64,000 nucleotides of DNA from Syngnathus acus (lineage: Eukaryota; Chordata; Actinopteri; Syngnathiformes; Syngnathidae). The position numbers and the translations under genes are program-made. Shown one piece after another: positions 53,708 through 64,000 of this stretch. The notes below the pieces were generated by a model. That model was not told the DNA's origin and made no database searches. It was given only the letters and a program-made list of their open reading frames with translations. Position 1 is the first letter of the stretch. Each line of letters opens with the position of its first letter. The stretch covers positions 1,860,001 through 1,924,000 of the forward strand of contig NC_051105.1 of NCBI RefSeq assembly GCF_901709675.1, given 5' to 3'.

Positions 53708-55756
53708 GTCAGTGGACTGTTGTTAAAGTACAACTACCTCTATTCTGAAATTATACTTCAATATGTGAATATCTATGAAGCGTTGAAGTTGTAGCGCTCA
53801 CTTTAACGTGTATGAAATGTTCATGGAAAGTTCGTTGCAATTATCGCACATGCCTGTGTCGGGCTGAAATCTATTTTAAGACTTGGACAATACACCTTTA
53901 ATCTTTGTCATCACTTGCCCATGAGAGGGCAAAACATTCAACCCACTGCACTTTTGTAATTCTGAGTAATCCAGCTAGAAATCCCAGTTTGAAGCAATTC
54001 TCTGGGAATTGAGCGTTGTGGTTTGACATGGCGATGAAAACACATTTTTGTGTTTAAACGGGGCTTCTTTTTTTTTTTTTTAACCAGCGAGGTAGTTTTC
54101 CAACAGATTGAATCACACAGGATGGTGTTGTCTAGAACAATTGTGGAAATCACAGCCAGGGGAAAAAAATGCTTTGGAAGAGCTTCTGACTATGTCAACA
54201 TTGAATGCCACAAGTGTTGCCCTATTTTTCATGTCTTTTGTCCTCCGAAAAGCACTGCGGTTGAATTTCACTACGTCAACAAAATCCGGAAAACATAACT
54301 TGTTTGTTTCTTGTTTTTGAATGTTTGGTCACAAAAAAAAATCTATATTTGTGTCCCCTCGTCCAGATTTCCGTGTAATTTGCTATATTTTCACAGTGAC
54401 CTGGCAAACAATAGTTAACAAGGTTACACTCATTTATTAATGACAAGTTATGTTGCAACCATAATAGAATTGTCAGAGGTTGAATTATTTCTGTCCTTTT
54501 AAAATAAGTGAGAATGGAAAATCTTGAGAAATTTGGGCAGAGCCGGTTACATTTTATGCTGATGTGGAGAAATCACAAAACACGCGCATTACACAACGTG
54601 CATAAAAGTCATCCTGAGAAAGTTTAGACGTGGGTCGAAAGAGGTCACAGCTGCAAAAATCTCTCGACATTTGCAACACTTATTCATCCAAAACGGGACT
54701 CGCTATCTCGGGGCCTCTGTAAATCTCACTGTGTTCTTCCCACTGTGATGTAGATTCATGAACTACTTGCACTGTTTAATTGCCCAAACTTGACGTATTA
54801 TTGTGGCTTCTCAGGGGGTTCATTTCTGGCTTGCAAAATACAACTTTGCAGTCTTGCGTTCACGGCAAGGGAGTGCATGTAAGTAATGTTGGCAAGTTAC
54901 ATATTTTGACCGGAAGTACAGCAAATGACCCCCATGTTCCTGGTTTCAAGATGACACCGTCTTCTCATTCGGCTACTTTTTTCCTTTTCCTCAAATTTTC
55001 ACTAAGCAATAAGTTAACGGTGTTATTGCCATGGTAACCGCCACTGTTTATCTCTGTTTAAAAGTGTAATAGACCGCATTTGAAAATGCTCATCTGTATT
55101 ATTCTTTGAACTATTTTCTTTTTTTTTTTTTTTTTACCTTCAAAGTTACTGCCCCTTTATCAATGACAAAAATGTCCGAACCCAAAACCATGAGGCCTTT
55201 TGCAGAGCAAACAAATGAAACCATATGTGCATATCTAGAGCTTCAAAGAATAATACACAGATGTAAGCCGCGTTTAATTGAAAAAGCCCTTCAGTAGACT
55301 AAGCAGCGGCGTTCTCCAAGCAAACAACTTTTCGATTCTTGAGAGTACACTCTGGTCCTTAAAAAAAAAAAAAAAAAAAAACATGACTCCAATTTGGTTA
55401 CTTGAAAATGCATCTGCACTTTACTCATTTGCTCCCAATTCCCATTGCTCACCCTGACACGACCAGAAACAAACCGACCGATGATGTCATCACCGCCGCA
55501 TTCTGGTTTATGCTCTGATGACAGGTCACGAATCTATTCGGATGTTGAGCTCCGCGGTGTTCCGAAGATGCGTGGGGTGGCTTTCCGTGTTGTGTCGCCA
55601 ACAGAACCTTGTGTCCAATAGCGGGAATGGATCAATGGAATGTGTTGTTTGTGCCACATCTGCCCTGCAGTTAGTACATCGCGCACTTGAGGTTGTGACG
55701 TTGGATTTTGTGGCAACATGCTTTGCTGTTGGCAACTGCAATCATACTGATTAAAC

Positions 55757-55816
55757 ACGGGTGTCAAACTCAAGGCCCCTGGGCCAGATTTGGCCCGCTA
55801 CATTTCGGGACCTCGT
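55757..55816. repeat. Fragment of a dispersed repeat (GGCCAGATTTGGCCCGC type)
   Basis: Contains GGGTGTCAAACTCAAGGCCC and GGGCCAGATTTGGCCCGC. I recognise this phrase as part of a widespread vertebrate interspersed repeat, probably a DNA-transposon terminus. The family cannot be fixed by eye. Confidence 0.5.
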
Positions 55817-58020
55817 GTTTGTTTCTTGCTATCTGTAGCAAAAATTGCAAATTGGCTTTGTTTTTAAATAACGCTGCAGTTAGGCTAAGCCGAATTTACA
55901 TTTTAAGGTCACGTGCATGAATTTACTAATTCAGCGAATCTGTTCGCAGACTGTGTGAAATATCGTTTTTTCCTGCTCATTGTAGCAAATGAAGGCATTT
56001 AGGATGCCACATTTTGGCAGCTTGAGAAATGCGTGTTGACGGCTCAATAGGCAAACGTGGTCTTGGGCTTACAAAGAGACGCACGGACTAGACAATGTGC
56101 TGTCCTCTGTCTGACTCGCAAGTATTCATCGTGCTCATTTGCACTTGTATGTGTGCCCAAGGGAACAACATCACAGAAATAGCTGAGCTATCTTCTGTCT
56201 GGCCCTATAAAAACTGAGCCAGACCTTCTCTTGGAGCAAATTTTTTAAAATTTATTTCTTGAGATAGCTATTTGTTCCCAAAAGATTAGAATAATCATCA
56301 TTCAGATGTGAGGCTAATATTTGGATTTATTGCATCTTAATAGTCAATTAGATTCTATATATCGCCAATCTTTCACTGCAAAAGAGTATAAATCTTTTGC
56401 TTGCTTGTTTTGATTCAAATTGGGGTTTCCATGGTTACCCCATTACACATCTAAGGAACTCTCGAGTCATGATTTAAAATGACAGAGCAAAGGCTAGGAG
56501 GGAGAAAGACGGCAGACCTTTTTCCACATCACGCGCACAACTATTCAGTTGGCTCCTTTTAACGTCAAAACAGGAACATGTTGGAGAGGACGGCGCTTCT
56601 ATCTTCGTACAAGACATTCATCCAATCGCAGATGCCCAAAACAGCCGCTTTGGTATGAATGAACGCCAAAGTAGGTCCCCATGTCAACACGTTCAACTTT
56701 TCCCAAACAAGTAGACAAAGTGCTAAACAGTCAGAATGGTTCAGAAGAAAAGAGAAACCGTTGCAGGGCGTGTAAGGAAACGCTTCTCGGAAAAATCTTC
56801 TCAAATTGTGTAAGCGGGCTCCGTGCGCGTAAGCAAGAGACGCACCACGACTCCATCTTAGTCGTCTTCCTCTTTATTAGACGTCAATGTGTGAGCAAAA
56901 AAAATAAATAAAAAGCTGAATCCTAGGAAATCTGGGCTTACAAAAATGGAGGTTCCTCTGTCATGAAATCATTTTGAAAATACATGAGTTTAATTGGGGA
57001 AAAGCAGTTTTGCTTTGGTGCACAGTGTGGATGGAGAAGAACCTCTCTGTTGGTTACGTCAGAACCTGCATGAGTCATTCCATTTTTGAGTGGAAACAGG
57101 AGAACGACACACACACACATTCAAACAGCTGTATGGAGTCACTTCGGTAGCAAACGTTAGCAACCGGTTCTCATTTATGTCGTGATTTTTCCGGCCGACT
57201 GTACCTTCACTGACCCGATTTTGAGCCCGTGCGTTCCGTTTACGTAATATATGATGGAGGGGAGAAATAAAGGCAAAGGATTGTGTTTCATCCGGCATCA
57301 TTGAATGCACGGTGGCAGGTGTCTGAGGAGAGAAAATGTCCGATGAAAGAGCGGAAGTGCATCGAAAGGTTGATGAGACGAGGGAAATTCGTCATTGGTT
57401 GTCCTTGAACACGGCTGAGCGGTCGGGATTCCAATGCGCTTAAGTCTTTGTCGGGGGTTGCGTTTCCTGCCCCGTGACAGCGATGACGCCACTGTGTGTG
57501 GGTCAACAAAGGGTCTGTGTGTCTTTCATATATTTGGGGGGGAGGAGGTTACAAGATTAGAAGCTACCTGGCCAGTGACCCAACACTGATAAACCAGGTC
57601 AGTTCTTTTGATGCAGTGCAGCGACCTGCCTCCAAATATCTTTTTTTATTTTTTCAGTGCAGACTGTTCCACTCAAAGCAACCAGCCAGCTCATTGCAAA
57701 GCCACCCGATTAAAATTTTGACGGAAAAAACATGAATGCGTCAGTGAAAGGTTTGACACGCTACAGGAAGAGATGTTGACAATTCTAACAAAATGGATTA
57801 AAATAAAAAAAGGTACTTAAAATGAATAGAAAGTGGTCCCTTTAGCAGCCCAACATAAACACAAGCCATGACTCAGCAAAAAAATAATAATAAATCAAGA
57901 AGTTGTGTGTCAAATTACCAAAGTCTCGGTGATTAAAAGAGTGATTCACCACTTTGCAAGCCGTTCTGTTCGACTGCTCCGCTTTTCCCACCATAGATGG
58001 ATATCGTCCTCGGCACTTGG

Positions 58021-58041
58021 CCGGGCCGGGCCGGGCTGGGC
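58021..58041. repeat. CCGGG pentanucleotide repeat
   Basis: Four CCGGG/CTGGG units in tandem. Confidence 0.7.
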
Positions 58042-61000
58042 TATCTGCCTGCCCCCCGGCCTCTCCAACATTATCAAATTGTTTTGTGAAACAACACGTA
58101 TCCGCTGTAAAATGAGCCTTATTCCAAACAAACTCTGGCTAGCAGCAACGGTTTATCTCACACACACACATTTGCCGTCCAACGCGCTAATCAAAATATT
58201 CTTTTCTCAATAACAGTTGCATTTGCTTTATATAGCCGTACAGGCTCGTCATGACGATGCAGAAAGTTTCCAACACGCTGGTGTGTAACTGATTGGAAAT
58301 TGTAAACGCCGGTCCCGGCTTCCAACGAAATCAAATAAATGTCCGGACGAGCCGCTGAGATCATCTCGTTATACCGAATCGACTCGAGAGTGGAAACACA
58401 AATACGAGCATCTGTTGAGTGCATTGCTGGTTGCTCCATTTTGTCACATCCACTTTGTTTTTTTCCCAGGTAGGCGTGGGAACCACGAGAGGACCAAACA
58501 TATGGCAAAAACATCGCGCAAAATGGATCAACTGAACCTGAGAGCGGGAGCCATCTTGTTTCCATCTTGTTTTACATTTTGCTCATGAAGATGACCAAGT
58601 TAATAGGTCAGTCAATTTAATTCGAGGGCTTGCAAAGAAACTCGCGGTCTTCTCAATAAAGGGCCTAAAAGTAGCGGCAGAACTCATTTGTCTTGCCTTA
58701 TCTGGCTTTTTCAATCTCCCCCATCCTCCGGGCTCCCCTTTGCCCTCTCTCGCTCTCTATCTCTCGTGTAAACAAACAAAATGGAACGTTTCCGCAGCCC
58801 AGACATGATGTCCGCTGAAAGTGATTCATGCGCCACAATTAATAACTGCGGCTCTGGTTGGAGTATTTACAGTTTGCTAAGTTAAAATGAAAAAGATGAA
58901 TAAACGTGTGTGTTGATGTAATGGTGAAAGATGTGCACTGGTTTACATGAAGAAGAAACAGCAAATTTGCTGTAATTGCACCAAATGAGGATAATTGACT
59001 TGAAATCCTCACAGGATTTCATCTTCAGATAGAAGCTGGCAGATTATTTAAAAAAAAAAAAATCAAATCAATAAACTTATAATCATGCACTGTATCATCT
59101 CAAATGTTTGTTTTTAAGGTGCAAAACAACTCGTGCTTGCAAAAAGCCGCCATTTTTTTAAATCCGGTTTTACAAACTTGTATTGTCATAAAGCAATGTT
59201 TGTAGATTACCAAAGTAAAAAAAAAAAAAAAGAAAGATTGGGCTTTCCCATTTTGACCATACAGGAAGTTTGCCAGACACTCTATCACACACTCTCACAT
59301 AAACACACACTTATCCATCTTATCTTGTGCCACATTATCCTCTGCTCTCACCTTCTATGTCGCTACACTCATTTCATATCATACTCATATTAGACCCTCA
59401 AATTTCATTTTAGCAATAAAGCAAATATCTGCAGTCATGTCAGTGTCGTCCAACTTGAAGTCCGAATGTGGGATTTAGCTTGAGCAAGTCATGGTTCATT
59501 TGTGACGTGAAAGCTTTTATGAATCACGGGCCAGCAATAACAAACCAAAGACTGTGTTGCCTTAAACACTCCGATCCCAGTGTGGGTCACCACGGGATGT
59601 GTGTGTTAGAGGGGGGGGTTCTGTAACACTAACTTGAGTTCTTATTTGGAGAGCCAAAGAAAATGGCTTTTATTCAAAAAGTACTTCCTGTGTTAGAAGA
59701 AATGTCTTCAGAGGGAATTAAAGACAAATCAGTCCCATGTCTGTGATTATGATACATTTTGCTCGGGAGCGCTAAAAATACAAAATTGGTAGGATGCTCC
59801 CAATTTTCAGCTGAGGGAGGATTTCAATTCAAAGCAAGGAAATGAGTAGTAGCGCTCGAACTCTCTGTCATTAGCACACGCCGAACCTTCTTCGGTCGAT
59901 CTTTCATGGTTAGCCAGTCAGTTCCGCGCGGTTAAGTTGTTTTTTTCAAACAGATATTTACTGGCAATATGACATTTTGAGGTCCGCGCATAGCGTGAAA
60001 CACAATGAGAATAGTTTTGGATTTGTCGTTGCGTTTTTATTTTGGTTTGACTTTTTCGTTTTAAATCTACTTGGGTTTAATTAGCTTTTTGAGCAATATT
60101 GTTAGTGTTTATTTTTTTGAAAATGTGTCATTTAAGATAAGATTTTACCTGCTTTTGTATTAGTTCTTTAATATTTGGAGTAACAGTAATATTGTAATAT
60201 TAAAAGAAAAATGGGTTTGGTATTGTTCAGCATTCAAAACAGTAATGGTTTGGCGCCATCTAGTGGCATTCTGTTGTCAAAGTGTGTTGGAGTGAATTGA
60301 GGAGTTTTATTTGGACATGTTGCTTTTGCTGCCATCCTGTGACTTTTCTAGGCAATTACAAACCATTTGGGGGCATGTCAGTAACTCACAGATTTTCTGT
60401 CTTTTTTTTCCTATACAAATATTTTCTATAATTGTCTTTTCTGCGGTTAGTATTAGACTGCAGCATGTTACAAGTTGCATACAGGTTCGCTATAGGAACA
60501 GACCCTCGTAAACCCTGTTTTTGTGTTGTTGTGATTTCACCGGTTTACTTCCTCGCCATAAAGCACATAAAGGCAAAACGAACACATTTTCCAAAATCAC
60601 TGCGTAGCGATGAACAGATCAGCGCGACGCATCAAACTGCAAGTCAGATAAGGAGCCCTGCAGGAAGTTGGCCAAACAAATCATTCCCCCCCCTCATTTG
60701 ACCTTGCGAGGGAATGGCAGCTGTTTTACAATGACTTCATAACCGCGGAAAGCCACTATTTGTCATGTCTGCATGTGTTCTACCCACCAGAGTGGATTTC
60801 TGGCTGGTGAGTCACAGAAAACGGAGACTGCAAAGTCAGTCAGATACATAACCCCCAGAGTCCCCAAGGCCAAAATCCGCCCCCGTGATCTACTCATTCA
60901 CACATGCAGACATGTAGCGGGAAAGACCTCACATTAAAAATGTCTGAGGACTGACTGCTGACAGTCATGCCTGCAAAGTGCGTGTGACTCTCAGTGGGCA

Positions 61001-61689
61001 ATTTAATGTTGTCATTTATAGCATTTTTTTTTTAAGCTCGTCTTACTGCTTTTGATGTCAGACTGCTTACAAATCAAAGGACTCATTTCAAAATTGAGAC
61101 GCAGGTTAGGTGGACTTGCTGTGGCATCCACTACATGTGCTTTGACATTATTTTTTTCAAAGTCGCTGTGTCAGAACGTGCGAACGGTTGCCTGTGGGAC
61201 AGCCTAGTGGTTGTTGTGGCAACAGGTTATTAAATGACGTCAACCAAAAGCCAGTCGGGTGATTATAAGCGGCACTGAATCATCACGTCTGACTGGGAAA
61301 AGTATAGAGGAAGCGGGACGAGATGAAGAGAGCAACGAGCAGGGTGCTCTCACCAAAGATTCCGACATTGTTCATGTCCCATCAGAGCACCATGGAAACT
61401 GCACACGCAAACATTCAGGTCAAGGTTGATTCGTTGACCGCATGGCCTGCCAACCATCAAATAAGAAACCAAATGTATTTTACGTTTAAAATAAATAAAT
61501 CACACATTTGAGATGAATCGTATTTTTTTGTCCATCCAAAGTGCAGTCCAGTCATACTCCAACGGTAATGCATGTGCTCTTACTGTTTTCCAGGACAAAA
61601 AAAGGAGGCCCACGCAAAGCTGATGAGGGGTAGGGGGAGGAGCTTCCCACTGTGATGAAGTGGGGGACCGAGGGGGGTCTGCCCTTTGA

Positions 61690-62693
61690 CACGACCTGGT
61701 CACATGAGAGCGGAAGCGCCGAAGGCCGCCGACAACACAGCAGGCTAAGGTAAGACTTTCTCATTTTGGAATTTCGTTCACCTCAGTGCTGACAGCGGCC
61801 AGGTTTACTTTTACACGATATGTTGTTACGATAAAAAGACAATTATACGGTGTAAAGGAAAAAGAAACAACAGTAGTAAAGGCAGCTTGTTTGTAACACA
61901 CTGAAGTATTCTAGAAGTTGACCTGGACAATGTGCTGTCACCAAGCGGCCATTCAGCACCTGACTGACACCTTTTACGGCCCTCTCGCTCTCTCTCTCTC
62001 ACACACACACACATGCGCGTGTGTGCTGCCACAGGAAGACTGGATTTACTAAACATTAGCTGGGTTTAAGTAAGTAAGGTATGTTTGACAGGAACAAATA
62101 CATTGGGAGTTTTTTTAAATTAATCAAAGAAGAGAACGTGAATGCCATTGTCGGTGGAAGCCAGCAAAATCATCTGCAGTTGCGCGCGGTCGACAGGACT
62201 ATTTGTTACGGTAATGTGTTGTGCTTCTTACTTCTGCCATGACAAATGCACCATTTTGCAAACATCGAATGAAAACTAAACTGAAACAAAGAATTTTCCT
62301 TTAAAACCAATAAAAACTATTCTAAATATTAATTCAAACTAGCTGAATTAGGAAAAAAAATCTAAATAACTATAATGACAAATCCCAAACTATAACTCTG
62401 TTCATAATATCTATATATATTTTGTTTTTCATTTTTGATTTTTTAAATAGAGTTACAAAGAGGTGATGAGACTTGTACTATGTGTTAAGAAATGATGATG
62501 CTCAGTTGTGTTTTTTTTTGTCTCTTGTTGACAGGTTATGACCCTGTCAGGCGGGTTGAAGGTGTGCCGAAAGAGAGAATGAGCATTTGCAACCGGTGAG
62601 TGAAGAACTTTTTAAAATCGTCTCTCATCGTACAATGTCACGGAGAGGGGGCGGTTGCTAATGTCCCACAGAGAGGGGGGTCAGTGTGCCGAG
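61690..62693 (+). promoter_or_regulatory. hao2: Proposed hao2 5' UTR exons
   Basis: Splice signals suggest two leader exons: one ending at 61749 (GCTAAG then GTAAGA), and one at 62535-62595 (TTGACAG acceptor, GTGAGT donor) with short upstream ATGs. The coding exon then opens after a CCCACAG acceptor at 62671. A CACATG E-box-like element lies at about 61702. Exon use is inferred from signals only. Confidence 0.35.
61984..62014. repeat. CT then CA dinucleotide repeat
   Basis: Compound microsatellite lying in the first intron of the proposed hao2 leader. Confidence 0.85.
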
Positions 62694-64000
62694 ATGGCCA
62701 TGGTATGCCTGACAGACTTTGAGGAATATGCCAAGGAGCACCTGTCCAAGGCCACGTGGGACTACTATGCCGCCGGAGCCGACGAGTGCTGCACCCGAGA
62801 CGACAACCTGCTGGCCTACAAGCGGTACCAAGTCCTTGAGCTACATCTGTCGGGTGGCTTTCTTCTTCACGTTCTCCCTTGATGTCCAGGATCCGCCTGA
62901 GACCTCGCATCCTACGCGACGTGTCTGTGAGTGACACCAAGACTACAGTGCAGGGTATGGAGATCAGCTTCCCGGTGGGCATCGCCCCAACCGCCTTCCA
63001 TTGTCTGGCGTGGCACGAGGGTGAGATGGCCACAGCAAGAGGTGGGTTGTTGCGCAACACGACTGTGGCCTTGCATGATAGGAATATCCCTATGGACTTT
63101 CGATTCCCACCGCTAGATGGCAGCATTTTATTGCATTTACTTCCTTTGTCAAGTGGCCTTGGTTTTGAATGCTTTTTGCTTGTTTGGTAGCAATACATAA
63201 ACACTTGAGAGCCTAATTAGGGTTGATTAGTAGGAGCTAGTTTGGTCTAAAGAGTAATAAACATTGTTTTTTTGCTCCCCCCTCTCTCGTTACACAGCCA
63301 CCGAGGTGCTAAACACGTGTTACATCACCAGCACGTACTCCACTTGCTCGGTGGAGGAGATCGTGGCGGCGGCGCCCAACGGCTACCGCTGGTTCCAGCT
63401 CTACGTGTACCGCGACCGCAAGCTGTCGGAGCAGATCGTGCACCGAGTGGAGGCGCTGGGCTTCAAGGCCCTGGTGCTGACCGTCGACGTGCCCTACACG
63501 GGCAAGCGGCGCAACGACATCCGCAACCAGTTCAAGCTGCCGCCGCATCTCAAGGTCAAGAACTTTGACGGTGTCTTTCAGGTAAATGTACGTTTGGGCC
63601 ATGTTTTCTCAGCAACACAAAGAAAATCTCACATTGGTAATTGAAGTAAAACAAACATACAAACAACAAAATATTTGCCAATTATTTTGGCACAGGCTAA
63701 CAAGGAACACAAGAAATGCTAACATTGAAGCTAGCACAAATTAGCCAGTCTAGGCTAAGGCCTATTACTGCGTCTAATAAGGATAAATGCGCATGCACAT
63801 CACGCCACAACAAACAACAGCACCCAAAAAAGTCCATTTGACAAATGTTGGACTAAAAACAGAACCCACACCCATCAGGAGACGGCGGGCCCGGAGGAGT
63901 ACGGGATCCCGGCCAACACTTTGGACCCGTCTATTAGCTGGAAGGACATCTACTGGCTGCAGTCCATCACACGGCTGCCAATCATCATCAAGGGCATCCT
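62694..64000 (+). CDS. hao2: 2-hydroxyacid oxidase 2 (5' part, runs off the window)
   Basis: FMN-dependent peroxisomal enzyme oxidising 2-hydroxy acids to 2-oxo acids with release of hydrogen peroxide. Four exons seen: 62694-62824, 62890-63041, 63298-63581 and 63879 to beyond 64000; phases agree throughout. The protein starts MAMVCLTDFEEYAKEHLSKA and continues YYAAGADE, RPRILRDVS, the FMN-site region GIAPTAFHCLAW, CYITSTYSTCS, WFQLYVYRDRK with the catalytic-type Tyr, VLTVDVPYTGKRRNDIRNQF with the Asp and Arg/Lys of the active site, and DPSISWKDIYWLQSITRLPI with KGI at the edge. The N-terminal CLTDF, ITRDD-like and CLVW-like segments resemble HAO2 more than HAO1. The His-Arg active-site pair and C-terminal peroxisomal signal lie outside the window. 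Confidence 0.9.

Larger units (their letters stand above)
52510..61680. other. Intergenic DNA upstream of fn1 and hao2 (head-to-head genes)
   Basis: No protein family is recognised in about 9 kb separating the divergent fn1 and hao2 genes. It contains a promoter-like cluster at 53590-53707, poly-A tracts (for example about 55359-55381), a dispersed repeat at 55757-55816, a CCGGG repeat at 58021-58041 and a strong CTCF-core match at 60253-60267. Some of it may be long-range regulatory DNA of fn1. Confidence 0.5.

Noticed and set aside
58191-58565. 124-codon minus-strand ORF
   Set aside because: No recognisable motif, no splice or poly(A) context, and mixed codon use; likely chance.

Overview
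This window is vertebrate nuclear DNA, almost certainly from a teleost fish with a compact genome. Genes are split by short GT-AG introns (many of 70-300 bp), intergenic DNA is AT-rich with microsatellites, and fish-type dispersed repeats occur. There are no operons, and most long open frames are GC-rich shadows. Six protein-coding genes and one microRNA gene can be recognised from their translations or mature sequence.

Layout. 1-8.7 kb: no recognisable gene; a possible small two-repeat protein with its own AATAAA lies at 8.76-9.06 kb. 10.2-11.1 kb (+): single-exon cdk5r2 (p39, Cdk5 activator). 16.5-18.7 kb (-): three-exon fev/pet1 (ETS factor of serotonergic neurons). 21.6-23.66 kb (-): cryba2 (beta-A2 crystallin), with four coding exons, a non-coding first exon and a TATA box. 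28.1-28.74 kb (-): the mir375 primary transcript, with its own TATA box and poly(A) signal. 29.6-32.1 kb (-): ten-exon umps (UMP synthase). 32.5-52.3 kb (-): fibronectin fn1, reconstructed here as 48 coding exons giving 2,523 codons, including the EDB and EDA cassettes, the V region and the dimerisation tail. 53-61.7 kb: no recognised gene, but one strong promoter-like cluster at 53.6 kb. 61.7-64 kb (+): 5' half of hao2 (2-hydroxyacid oxidase), running off the window.

The cdk5r2-fev-cryba2-mir375 block is the same conserved neighbourhood as human 2q35, and fn1 is also on human 2q35; umps and hao2 are elsewhere in human. The genes do not form one pathway: they are neuronal (cdk5r2, fev), lens (cryba2), endocrine/islet (mir375), pyrimidine synthesis (umps), extracellular matrix (fn1) and peroxisomal oxidation (hao2).

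All exon joins were checked by eye for GT-AG borders and for phase; the summed coding lengths of the complete genes are multiples of three. Main points for a second look: an additional RGD inside the EDA domain of fibronectin; loss of the PHSRN synergy histidine; an in-frame 60-nt GT-AG segment in the V exon; altered exon structure of domains III-4, III-5 and III-8; the autonomous mir375 unit; a duplicated splice donor in umps; CTCF-like motifs scattered through the non-coding DNA; and a small two-repeat ORF upstream of cdk5r2.
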